From Caprimulgus europaeus (taxonomy: Eukaryota; Chordata; Aves; Caprimulgiformes; Caprimulgidae): 64,000 nt of DNA. Under the pieces are notes generated by a model. It saw only the letters and a list, made by a program, of their open reading frames with translations. It was not told where the DNA came from and did not search any database. Of this stretch, positions 37,079-48,260 are shown in pieces. The translations under genes and the position numbers were made by a program. Location: the NCBI GenBank assembly GCA_907165065.1, contig OU015544.1, positions 1,240,001 to 1,304,000 of the forward strand. The letters are read 5' to 3'. The number at the start of each line of letters is the position of its first letter. Position 1 is the stretch's first letter.

Positions 37079-37775
37079 AAGGAGGTTCTGGTCTGGTTTT
37101 ATATTTCCCCCCTTGCTTGGGTGCTGCTGAGAGCTCCCCAGTGCTTTGTGTTGGTGTGAGGAAACCCAGGGCACATCTCCAGGGGTCCTGTGTCAGACCT
37201 GAGAAGAGCTTCATGTGACGTTGTGGATGTCTGTAGAGTTCAGTAAAACAAACAAACAGGCCCTGTTTCCCCCCTTTTTAAACTGAAGATCTATCAGGGA
37301 TATTTTGTCTCTGTGTGGTTTGATTTCCATGTGTAAATACAGTTCACTTTCTGAGGTTTAGCATAGCCCTTCCGAGAAGGGGGCAGAAAAGATTGAATCC
37401 AGCTCTTCAAATACGCTTTGCGTGTTGTCCTTTCCCTGAGCTAATGGCACTTCCCTTCTCAAAATGTTTTGAATGAGGCTGGGAGCTGAGAGAGAAAGAG
37501 AATCAGAATACAGAATAGGTATATGTAGTATATATGGGTATACAATATTCATTTGTCCCTTGCTAAATAAGGAAGAACACTTTTGACCTTCCAATTTCAT
37601 ATTTTTTCTCTATGTAGGCAATGCTAGGAGATGGATGCGAGAGGGAAATGACCGATTCATTGTGTGTGTTGTGAACCCAGAGTGCAGATTCCCTAACTGC
37701 TCTTCTGAATGTGTTATGTGTCTTTTTTGGCATTGCCCTTGTGGTAGTAAATTCTCCATTAGCTGGATTCTGCGT

Positions 37776-37813
37776 GATGGAGCTGAATCCGTGGTGAGCG
37801 ATGGAGCTGAATC
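37776..37813 (+). repeat. Two-copy 24-bp tandem duplication
   Basis: GATGGAGCTGAATC occurs at 37776-37789 and again at 37800-37813, separated by ten diverged bases. Confidence 0.85.
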
Positions 37814-38447
37814 AGGGCGTGTTATTTTTGGTTACTCACAGTGTACTTGGATTCAGGAACTCGGCTGCTCCCTTCCCCCTTTCTCCCCTCTTGTGCCTAA
37901 ATATATCCAAGCAGTCAATCAGCACTGGCAGGCGTCAGTGCTGTGGCTGTCAGGTTGGGTTAGCTGTGGACAGCCTGAGCCACTGGCTTCATGCTCTTTT
38001 TTTTTGTTATTATTATTATTTAATATTTTTTTTTTTGGTGGGGAGGTTTTAAAATGTATTCAAATAGTGGCATCATAATTTGACTTGCAAATCAGGACAG
38101 TCTGGTAATGGGGACCTTGTACAGAAAGAATGATGCAGCACTTTAGACAAATTTGTGTGTCCTTCCCGTGAAGCAGATTAGGGGGAATGCAGCCGGTGCT
38201 GATGTTTATGGCTGCATGCTCAGTGAACAGAGACGTTTTTGAATTTTCATTACTGGTGGCTTTTGTAGTTCTTAATGCAACAGAGGAAAAACCCTGGAAA
38301 TTAAAGCAATGCTACTGCCTTCCTGGGACACTTGGAAAACGTTTGGTTTCGAGGCGAGTCGGCTCTGGTCATCGTTTTCTCAATCCTTTTCCCCTCGTCT
38401 GGGCTTGTTGGCTGGTTGGTTGTTTAAGAGCAACACTTTAGTGAGCA

Positions 38448-38478
<31 letters not shown>
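38448..38478 (+). repeat. (CAT)10 microsatellite
   Basis: Ten perfect CAT units plus one base, followed by TT. Likely polymorphic in length. Confidence 0.97.
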
Positions 38479-40052
38479 TTAGTTACTGCTCCTTCCCAGA
38501 GCCAGGGAGCTGCCTTTGGTGACGGCATAGCTATTTCCACAGCAACCGGGCAGGATGTCACAAGTCGGGAGTGAGGTTTCCGTGCGGAGCAGCAGCCGGA
38601 GCAGATGGATGCTGCACAGACTCCCCGCCCCCTCCCCGTGCCGCCTTACGCTCCCGAAGAAATAAAAGCCCTTCTCAGAGCCTCTCTCTGCAGAGCTGCC
38701 AGCACACAGCGTAACCTGCATGAATTGCTGCTGCTGTGCAGTTGGAAAGCAGCAAATGCCGGGTGCAGCGAGGCCACCGTGTCTGTGCAGCGCTGTCCTG
38801 ACAGTGACAGGGCGCTGGAACAAGGCGTGCCGAGAAACTTGGGGACTGTTGTAGGGAAAATGGGCTCTCTGGGGAATCTGGGTTCAGATTTAGCCTGGAA
38901 GTTGTTTCTTTAACTTTGGTAGTAGCCTAATTCTGTTAATCCTGATTTAACAAAACAAACAAGCTCTCACCCTAGATATTTAAACACATTTGGTAGCCAT
39001 CTCACATGGATGTTTATCGTAACACCCACCCACCGTGTGGGCAAAAGCCTCAGGAACATATGCTCAGTCTGTTTTCCCAAAAAAGATAATACTGGAAACA
39101 GACACAGAAAGGGGTTTGCACTGAATGAAATCTGAGGTCAGGGCCTCTGGTTTGAAAAACACAAAATTGGTTCAGCGTCCCAGTTGAAGACCCTGGGGTG
39201 GACACGCAGCAACTGAAGCTGGGGTGCAGAGGAAAACCAAACAAGTCGTTCTTTGTGCTCCTTGCTGAAGCCTGGCAGATACAGGAGGAGCAAAGCCAGA
39301 TGTCCACCGTCTGCTCACCAGCAGGTTGTGGCAGTCAGGTGGTGAGGAGGGTACTAAGGTGTTGGGACATCCTGTGCCGAAAGCCTCCCGGGCCGTGTGG
39401 AGAGAGCAGGCTGTGCTTTGTGCAGGGTTGGTGTTTCCTGGGAGTGATTGCCCCTGCTTGCCCGTGGGCTTGCACTGTGCAGGGGGCCAGTGAGGACAGC
39501 AGGACCTGCATTGCACTAGCCAGGTTTCTCAAGCCAAAGCCACGTGTGGTGGGAAGCCATGGCTGGAGCTGCAAAGCCTTCCCATAGCTCTTGCTGCTCT
39601 AGTGGGTTGAGGCACTCTGAAATCTTGCTTGAGTTTAAAGTTTCAAAGGAGTTAGGTGTCAAACTTGCACTGACTTGAATTTCAGTAGGAGCTGGGCGTC
39701 TATTTTTGCCTTGTAGCAGTAGGGTTGTGGACCAAGATCCTCTTGTATTTTTATTTTGTTATTTGACTTTGAAAACAGCAGCTGTGATCCTCTCAACTAT
39801 TACTGGTATGGATCACATGAAATTTTAATTAGCTTGGGTGAAGGGAAAGGAAGTTCTGGTAATTGATTTAATATACAAAGGCCCCTCTGCTTTCTTTGGT
39901 TTATGTGCCGGAAAGATTGTATTAAAAATTTCCTATTACAAGGGAGGTTGAAATGCATTTTTAGGACTTTCTTGAAATCAAAAAGTTAAGTGCCTCTAAA
40001 CTATTCATGTGAAAGGTGCTATTGATATTTCACAATTTCAGATAAAAGGATA

Positions 40053-40086
40053 AATAATAATAATAATAATTATTATTATTATTATT
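40053..40086. repeat. AAT/ATT palindromic microsatellite
   Basis: An AAT repeat passes directly into an ATT repeat. Positions 40053-40069 and 40070-40086 form perfect 17-bp inverted arms with no spacer; the ATT part runs on to about 40093. This can extrude as a cruciform or fold as an RNA hairpin. Confidence 0.95.
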
Positions 40087-43000
40087 ATTATTAATGAAAG
40101 CAGTCACTGCTGGTGGAAGTTATGCAGTTGGAGGTGACAACACATCTGAGTGCTCTTTGGTTCAGCCAGTGGCAAAGCACAATCCCTTTGCCATAAAAGC
40201 TACAGCACCTGTTTTATTAGGTAGGGATATAAAGTGTTCTCATCTTCGTCGTGCAGCAGGGTTTTGGAGGTACCATCCTGTCTGTGGAGGGTGCCTGGCG
40301 TTAAGGGCGCAGTCGTTCCTGCGCTGCAGCCCCGAAACAGGAGCACAGCTCTGCCACAAAGTGAGCAGAGAGGTGTGAGGGCTGTAAAAACGTGTCCTCT
40401 GGGGTCTGTCCAGGAGCATCAGCTGTGCTGGTGTCACTGTGGTCATGTCGCTGGGTGTCTCTGCTGGTAGCTCGTGCTCGATGGCCCTGGAGAGGCGGCG
40501 CGCTGGGTAATCACATCAATGTTTGTGGTTTCTGATGAGATACTTTCACCGTCAAATGTGGAAACTTTTAAAAGTCAGACTTGTCAGAGAGCAAAATTGA
40601 ACTGTTCCAGGATGGAACATTTCATAGCTGATATTAAAAAATAATAAAAAACCCCCACCAGCAGCATTTCCTCTCTTTAAGGCTGGGACTGGTTTGTGTG
40701 TGTTGTAGGAGCTGCTGTCACCCCTGTACCTCACGTTTCAGAGGAGTTAGCTTTAGCAGTCTCCTTCATCTTGTTGGGTGGGTTGTGTTCCTTCAGATGG
40801 TGCCTGGTGAGATGCTGCTCAGCTGTCATCTGCAGGGAAGATCCCAAAGCTGAAATGTATTTTATCTGCAGCTGGTTGCAGAAGTTAATCATCTTCTTCC
40901 TTTTTGGTTTTTTTTCTTCCTTCAAAACATGAGATTTTCTTTTATTGTTACTTTCCCACAAAACTTCTTGTAAAGAATGGCATTATTTCCTTGGAAAAAA
41001 GAAAACATCAAAACAAAACAAACCCCGAAGCCTTCAGGGCTTTGCCATAAAGAAATCTGAGCTGCTCTAGTCCATGCCTTTCTATCAGGGGCCATTAATG
41101 AAGCTGCTTGTTATCCAGAGTGCCCAGCAATTCCCTTTTAGGACGGGGAGGTGCTCGATGAGGTACAGCACTGGTCCTGGAGAGCTTTTTCACTTGGGAG
41201 ATGCCCTGACAGATAACGTCAGGAGGACTTGGCTTTGGTGGGTGGGTGCTGAAGTCAGGGGGCTGCTTTCTTAAATCGGGACCTGTCAGATACTGGTTTC
41301 TCGTTTAGGAAATTATCCTTTGCCTCCCCCTCCCCTTTCCTGGGCCATCAGGGGGTCAGCTGCAGTCCCACTCCTTTTTTGCTTTTCTCATTTCGGTGTT
41401 CCTCCCCGTTGACTGACCTGGGAGATGATGCTCATTTTTCTTGACTGGGGCTGTACCTTTGCTTTCTCCCCCTCTGGCATCTGCTCACCTCTCTCCTCAG
41501 TCCCTGCAAGTCTGTAGGCACATTCCTTGTGCTTCAGAGGGAAAACCCAGGCACGTGGTAGCAGCTTCTGCAACAAGTGCTTGTGTCTGACTCTGTCCCG
41601 AAGGCCAGATTTTATGTGTCAGTACAGACACTGCTGGCAGCAGTAGGATTTCTGTTCACCTCTTCAGAGCTTTGGTCTTTCCTTCTGCCTCTGTCCCTCG
41701 TGCGCTTAATTTCTGTTTTTCTTCTCTGTGTTCTTTTATTTTGTGCTTCTCCAAAGAAAACAATGAAAGATTAAAAAACCCTCCAAACTCTCCAGGTAAT
41801 TCCATAAGAAATACAGCAACGCTGATATTAATACCTGTTCTGTCTGGGATAGGCTGTTAGTGCTGGAAATGATCTCTCTTCTCCCCAGTATTTTACAGAT
41901 GAGCACTGAAAAGCGTCTTTATTCAGTTTGACTGTTGCTATTATGTGGCGAGGCATTCAATAAAAGTTGTGATTTATGAGATGTGTGTGGCCGTTGTTGT
42001 TTTTTGCTCTGTCATCTATCAGGGAGAGAAAAGCCAGGCCTGATAATTCTTGGCACATAGCTTTTTCAGTTAAGAATGTCAGCTGTCAGGCTGTCAGGAG
42101 AAGTTATTTCTCTGGGCTTTTTTTTTTTAAATAGGCAGAGATCCTGGTTCTCCCTGTGCTGGCTTGATAAGGGAGAGCTTTCTGTACTGGTGAAAAGTGT
42201 GTCCCATGGCAGGGCCCTTCGTGTGTGCCCACTTAAACTTCCAGTGCTTTGTGTTCCCAATGTGTGACAGCACTTGATTGCTTAATATAAAAATGCATTC
42301 AGGTTCTTTTTTGGAGCTTTTATGTGTGGTTTTTTCCCCCCTTTCTCTCTTAGTGAATGGAATGCTTTTTTTTCCCCCCTTCTCTGTGACTAGGTATTTT
42401 AAAAGAGCTCTTTTGCAAAATATGTGCACATCAGATAATCCAGGATTGCAGAAAGGCTCTTGCATATCTGGGGGGCTTGGTGCTTGCACAAAGTAGACCT
42501 AATTGAAGACAGAGGCTGTTTGTCACAAATGTGAATATATGGATAGGGGACGGAGGGGAAGAGTTATGTTAAATGCCAGGGTGATGGGTTTTTTTTTTTC
42601 CCTTATTAGTTATTTGCAGAAATGTATCAAAAAGTCATTTTGATGCAGTGTACAATAGCATCACAAACTTGTGCTTTGCATCCTAAGTGCCTGGTTAGAG
42701 CACAGTTAGAAGCTGAAATCATTCCTCGATTAGTCCCTGGAGTCCTATCTAAGTCTTTAACTCTCAGCATGTGGTCTGTGATTTAACAATGGATGAAGGA
42801 TTGCTGAACTTGAGCTGAATGTATAACCTGAAATTTTCCAACCTGCAACCCCTTTGCTTTCTCTTCTCCCCCTCTTCCTGGAGAAGATCCATCAAAACCT
42901 TGCCACAGCTGGCAGCGTATTTGCCTTCAGGGCAGAACTTTGGAGCTGGAAAGACTGGCAGACTGTGGTTCATGAAAATGGATAGCAAATCACTATCAAA

Positions 43001-45280
43001 AAGAGGCAAGAAAGGTGTCTGGTGTCAGACAGTGCTTGGGTGCTGCACTGGGGCTGTAAGTTCTCTTGGAGGACGGGGGGGAATTGGTCCTGACTTACTG
43101 TGAGCTTCGTGTGGCTGTGGGTGCAGCTTGTGATGACCTCCTTATTTCCATGGTGTTAGCTGTCATGTAAAAGGAAAACATTTCCCATCGTTAATTCAGC
43201 CTGGACAGCTCATTTACATACTTTATATCACTTTAAAGGTGCGGGGCTGGAGAGGTGGGATGTAAACCTCCACGAAAGCTGCTGCTGTTGGCCTGGGCGA
43301 TGTACAGCACCGTAGCCTACAGGTGCTCACGTGGCTCATGGGTTATTTGTTAGGAATATTGGAGTGGTCTTGAGCCCTGTGTCTGACTGTGCAAGCCAGG
43401 GCAGAGAGCTTCTAGTCTTCTGTTACCATTTCCAGCGTAGTTACAGACCTTGTGATTCCCTGGGAGGAATGAAGTCTCCCACCACCTTGCAGATAGCTGT
43501 TCAGTTTGTGTGCAGCCTGGGGCTTCAGGCAGAGGTAGGTTTCTCCAGTGCAAACAGCACATCGGCCTCTTGACAGGTGACCTGCTGGCAAGGGTGCTGC
43601 TGTTCTCCTCCCAGTACTGGATCCTCTGAACATCTCTTCTGCGATAGAGTTTAAGCTCCAGTTGCAGAAGGTAGCTTTAGAGGTCTTCAGCTCAATCCCC
43701 ATGTATCAGGCAGGAGGCAGATGTTAATGGTGTTCAGATTTGGCTTGAGCCAAACTACACAAGTGGCTGTTCATGGGAAGTTGTCCCAGCTTTTCATGTC
43801 CTGCCAGACCTGGGAATCCAGTCATCTCAGCGACTTGGCCTTTGTAGCTGAGATTTTTGGCAGTGCTGTGATGATCTAGGTACTTTCAAGTCTGTGAGTG
43901 TACTGAGCTGTGATAGTCTTTGATACTGGCAGAGTTCTTCTACTGGGAAAGCTGGGGAACAAGTGTATTTCCAGCCAAATGCTTATTTTCAGTAACATAA
44001 TTATTATTAGAGACCTGTTGGTTTTATAGATCGGGTAAGAATGAGTCCCTTCATCACAGCAGGCTTTGCTCTGGGAGCCAGTAAGACACTCGAGCAGCAC
44101 AGCACCATGCTTCTGAGCCTTGGTGGGGAAGGAAGAAACCAGCAGCCCCTCTTCTGAGCCTTCAGTAGGTAGGAGGCTAAGCTAGTGACCAAAATGCCAC
44201 AATTCCCTGATTTCTTTGAGCTCTGCAGGTCTTCCAGCCCTAGGGAGAAAAAGAAATGACAGGACTGTCAACATGACAACAATTTTCTTCTAATCCACTA
44301 TCTGTGCCAAATTTTGTGAGTGCTGGAACAAGGGGAGCCTCGTGTTTGAGAACAGAGAGAGGTGCAGTGCAGAATTACCCGTGGCTTTGATGGCATGATG
44401 TGCAGGGAGTTAGAGTGGGCGAACATGTCTCTGAAGTGAGACCCCCTGGGGTCAGGCAGGCTCAGAGCTGGAGGTGCTGCCCGGTGAGGTGTTCAGATCT
44501 CCTGCACGCATGGCTGAGAGGGAGCAGGGAGTCTTTGTGAGCTCTGGGGTGGTTTGCTGGCTCTCTGCCTTTTGTCCTGGAGCCTCCACTTCCATGTCAT
44601 GCATTTCTTTCCCCCAAATCCTCACTTTGGACAGGGAGCTGCTGTGGGCCATCCTGAGGATCAATTGTATGGTGGTTGCAACCTGGTTAGTAGCAGGGAG
44701 CTTGGCAGCGTGCCCCGCTGTCTGCTGGAGAGCTGTCAGTGAGCCTGGGCTTGGTTACGTGAGCCTGAAGTTGGGACAGGACCAGTTCCCTCTTGCTTTT
44801 GTAAATCCCTGGAGCTGCTGTGGGGAATTGCTGTGCTGTAAAGCCCAAGCCTGGCCGTGCACAGTTCTGGTTGTCCTGGCACAGCCACACGTGGGAGGTG
44901 AGACACGAGCACACGAGTTGGCCTGTGCTGATGGACCAAAGTCTGCCTGAGCCCATCAAGGTCTTGCTCAGAGATGGTCTCGTTGAAGCCTGGGTGCTGA
45001 GTCACGCTGTGTTCTGCCATCCAAATGTATAAACACATCCGTTTTTGCAGAATCTCTTGCCAAGTACTCGGGTTTACAGTGTTCACAGCTTTAAATAAAT
45101 TCTTCCTGGAGATAACTGATTTATGAGGCTCCTGCCCTTCTGAAGGCAAAGCTACTCACAATTAACAAACAAAGCAGCATGAGGCAGTTATCATTCTGGG
45201 TAATAAATCTTCCAGTGTTGGGTCCCACTTGCTAATGGGCTTTGAAAGTGGAAGTACCCGTCAGTCAGTGTGCCTTGAGC

Positions 45281-45369
45281 CCGGGCGGGCGGCGTGCGCG
45301 GGCGGCGTGTGCGCGTGGGCGCAATTAACGGGGCTCACTCGTGATTTCCGCTTGCGTGCCCGGGCGTGT
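45281..45369. other. CpG-dense patch (about 17 CpG in 89 bp)
   Basis: CCGGGCGGGCGGCGTGCGCG, then GGCGGCGTGTGCGCGTGGGC, then a CpG-rich tail to GCCCGGGCG. It is flanked by ordinary intron. CpG retention suggests an unmethylated or young element. It is GC-box-like (GGGCGG at 45284-45289 and others) and could be an intragenic promoter or enhancer. It is much shorter than a standard CpG island. No downstream exon is recognised. Confidence 0.5.
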
Positions 45370-46017
45370 GTTGGAGCTGGGTGATGGGCTTGTGTTCAGC
45401 AAGAGGCAGCCGTGCCAGAGTCCTTCCCTGCCCCGGTGCTGTGCTGGCGGCGTGTTGGGCTGTGCTGCGTGTCGTGGTCTCACGGTGTGTCCGCAGCCCT
45501 CGGGCTGGGCAGCACTTCCAGGGGCAGAACCTGGTGACCCGTTTGCTTTAGCGGTGGAAGGGTGGTGGGTCATTGGATTCCTTGCTCTAATGAACAGCAG
45601 CAGTGTATTAGCTCTGGGGTTCAACCTGCTGTGGATAAATGAGCCATTTTGATTCTGCTGCTGTCGTACGACGATGGCTACAGAGAGTTTGAGGCAGATC
45701 AAGCTGTCCCTCATTTGTCCTTGGTTTTCCTTGGCAGCAACTGGAGTTGGACCTCCTTGTTTACTCCTGGAAAAGGACTCCTTTTTGCATATAGCTCTCT
45801 TGAGGCTTCGGGGCGTGCTGGCTGTGGGGTCCATCTGTGCGGAGGAGGTCTGGGTCCTGCCGAGGGGGAGCAGCAGGAGCCGCTGGTCCTGCAGGAGTGA
45901 AAGCCCTTCGCAGGCAGGGTTTGCTTTGGTGCCAGATGAGGCTGTTTAAGCACAGCAGTGATTCTGTGTTTGCCACCAGACGAGGTGTGGTTGGCACCCA
46001 AAAGCACTGGAGTTGTC

Positions 46018-46088
46018 AGTGTTGGGTTAATGGTTGGACTGGATGATCTTCAAGGTCTCTTGCAGGCCAGGCAGTGGTGTGATTCTGT
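46018..46088 (+). mobile_element. CR1 LINE 3' tail fragment (sense)
   Basis: GTGTTGGGTTAATGGTTGGA, CTGGATGATCTTCAAGGTCT and the residual GTGATTCTGT follow the extreme 3' end of avian CR1, where the consensus ends in repeats of an ATTCTATG-type word. Only the last 70 bp or so are recognisable. It is in opposite orientation to the two longer CR1 copies. Confidence 0.75.
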
Positions 46089-47097
46089 TGGGAGCGTTGC
46101 AGGGTGGTCTTACGAAGCAGCGTGTCAGGCTGGTGGTGCAGGAGCTGGAGCCTGGCTCTTCCTCCCAGGAGGTTCACACCCACCAGCACTCGGGCTCCCA
46201 GCCCTGCTGCCCGGGGCAGTGGTCGTGGCCTGCCTCTGAGGAGCAGTTTTAGTGGTCATCCTCCCCTACTCCACCACTTTTCCTCACCCTTACCCCGTTC
46301 CTGCCAGTGTGTGTTAGCGCCAGCTGCTCTCTCAGCCTGGCATCCGTCCCTGGCTCTCCCTCACGATGGCACACAGCTGAGAAATGAGCCCTCCACGTTT
46401 CGGGCTGTAGTTATTGGTGTTCCCTGATGGCATCTTTGTTTGGATAAACAATTGGTCCAAGACCTGTTAGCGTGGTTTCCAGCATCGGGGAGATGTTTCT
46501 CGCTGGGTCTGTAAAAATGATCTAAATGGATCCGACATCCTGGCTGTAAAACATCTGTAACATCACACATTTAGTTATGTTACTAGAGACTTGAGTTCAT
46601 TTTGATGGGTAGTATTTTATCTGCTACTTTTCCCCTTCTGAGAGCAAAGCTTTCTGTAGAGGAGGATTTATAGAAATATATTTCCAGCAGAAAAAAGTCA
46701 TGCACACTAAGATGTTGGAGTAAAGGAGAAATAATGTCTTTTTTTGGAGACCTTGGCTGATTTATCTCTTGCTTGGTAGTTTGGTATGCCCTTCCTAGCT
46801 AGGAATAATATTTTTTTATTCTTCCTTTAATAACAATAATGTCAGTAACAATGTCTTGCACTATTCCAGCATCTTCAAATCAGACCTTCAGCGGGTTAGA
46901 CATTTAATGAGTGAAGCCTCACAGGCTCCAGTGAGCTGTGGGGATATATTTTTGTTCTTCTTTTCGTGGAAATCAAGGCACATAGCACACACAACCTAAT
47001 GAGGCTTCAGCAAATGCTGTGAATTAAAATGTGTGCTTAAATGCTGAGCCCTGCAGACTCCAGCAGAGCTTCTCCCAAGACTTTTTGATCCATCAGC

Positions 47098-47142
47098 GCT
47101 ATGGAGACTGAAGTGACTTGCCCCGTGGTCAATAAGTGAGTA
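47098..47142 (-). mobile_element. Short MIR-like remnant
   Basis: The plus strand has GAGACTGAAGTGACTTGCCC, then GTGGTCAATAAGTGAG, close to the inverted MIR phrase AGTGACTTGCCCAAGGTCAC. It is only about 45 bp, so the call is tentative. Confidence 0.5.
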
Positions 47143-48105
47143 AACATCACACAAGGGAGACGAGCTCCTGTAGCTGCGAGGTGGTGCCTTCCTTTGGAAA
47201 ATGTATGGATGTTTTCTCTTGTCTTCTTCCACTCTTCATTCTTGATGCTGCTCCTCAGGGGCCCTTTTATTCCTAGTTAAGGGTTATTTGATCCGCTTTA
47301 GAGCGACAACTCTGTTGCTTTCATAATGGCAGGTGGGTCCTTCCCTGGCAAGGGAAACGTCTTTCTTTTGTGAGATGAAGGTGGGAGTACTGTAATTCTT
47401 GCAATTCACCAGCCCATTTGTATGGGGGGTAAAAGAAATGGTGGCATTTTGTAAAATGGTGAAAGCATTTCAACAGCAGTCATGGGCAAATCTGGGCATT
47501 TTGTGAGACTTTGGTGGTCTCGCATCAGAGGAGAAGAGCAGCCTTATGAAAAAGCCAAGCAGTGTGTTGCATAGACATTAGCTTGACTCAGCAGATGAAG
47601 TAAAACTTGCTCATCAGTAACTGATTGCCATGTGCATCTATATTATGTAGATGAAATTAATCAAGGCTAAGGGTTAAAGTTTTCCATTTGTTCTTTTCAG
47701 AGAAATCATCTGGAGTATGTGGGGAGGGAGGTAAATTGCTTTACACATTTCTTTTCCCTTCCTATGAATTTGTCTTGTTTTAGCAGAACATTATCTGGAA
47801 TCTTAACAGAGAGCTCTCATCACTGATTTGACAGGGTTATCATGCAGAATTAGTTGGTACTAACTTAGAAGTATTTAAATTACGTCTGCTTTCTGCACTG
47901 TAGAGGCAATAAACTTTTTTCTGGAGTGACCTCAGTGTTTGGAGCTGTAGGAATTTATAAACTCTTACAGCATGTGCCTGGGAATTGGACTGTGCTATTG
48001 GATTTTCTTAAGCACTCTGTTAAACCTCCAAATACATTTCTTCCTGCTCGCTTTTGTAAGTGCAGGCCTAGAGAAAGGTTCACTGGCGGCACCAGAAAAG
48101 CCATT

Positions 48106-48260
48106 CTGGGTGCAGAGCCACGTGCCTCTGGGTGTACTGGGTGCAGAACCACGTGCCTCTGGGTGTACTGGGTGCAGAACCACGTGCCTCTGGGTGTACT
48201 GGGTGCAGAACCACGTGCCTCTGGGTGTACTGGGTGCAGAACCACGTGCCTCTGGGTGTA
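48106..48260. repeat. 31-bp minisatellite, five full copies, one CACGTG each
   Basis: Five units of 31 bp start at 48106, 48137, 48168, 48199 and 48230. The unit begins CTGGGTGCAGAACCACGTGC and ends CTCTGGGTGTA. Only unit 1 differs (GAG for GAA), so the array is very homogeneous and probably recent and length-variable. Each unit has a CACGTG E-box (48119, 48150, 48181, 48212, 48243). As 31 is not a multiple of three, all frames read through it, which explains the overlapping repetitive ORFs on both strands; these are not genes. Confidence 0.98.

Larger units (their letters stand above)
36601..45280 (+). other. MSI2: Intron, no gene seen
   Basis: Includes a 50-bp polypyrimidine tract at 37031-37078, a two-copy 24-bp tandem at 37776-37813, a T/TTA-rich stretch at 37997-38036, a CAT repeat at 38448-38478 and an AAT/ATT palindrome at 40053-40086. 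The 43300-44200 region is less AT-rich and more uniform, possibly old repeat, but I could not assign it. ORFs (for example 39198-39587 plus, 42127-42489 minus, 44474-44950 plus) show no domain. Confidence 0.75.
45370..48105 (+). other. MSI2: Intron, no gene seen
   Basis: GC-rich around 45370-46330, giving several overlapping frames on both strands (for example 45325-45834 minus, 45341-45652 plus), then AT-richer. It contains the CR1 tail and a possible MIR piece. No exon is recognised. Confidence 0.75.

Noticed and set aside
41890-41960. Possible MIR or L2 piece (TATTTTACAGATGAGCACTG and a nearby TTCAATAAAAGTTG)
   Set aside because: The two similar words have conflicting orientation and are too short to support a call.
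43300-44200. Region with uniform composition suggesting an old LINE body
   Set aside because: No reverse-transcriptase motif or CR1 phrase could be recognised on either strand.
45325-45834. Minus-strand ORF of 169 residues
   Set aside because: Lies across the CpG-dense patch; no domain and competing frames on the other strand.
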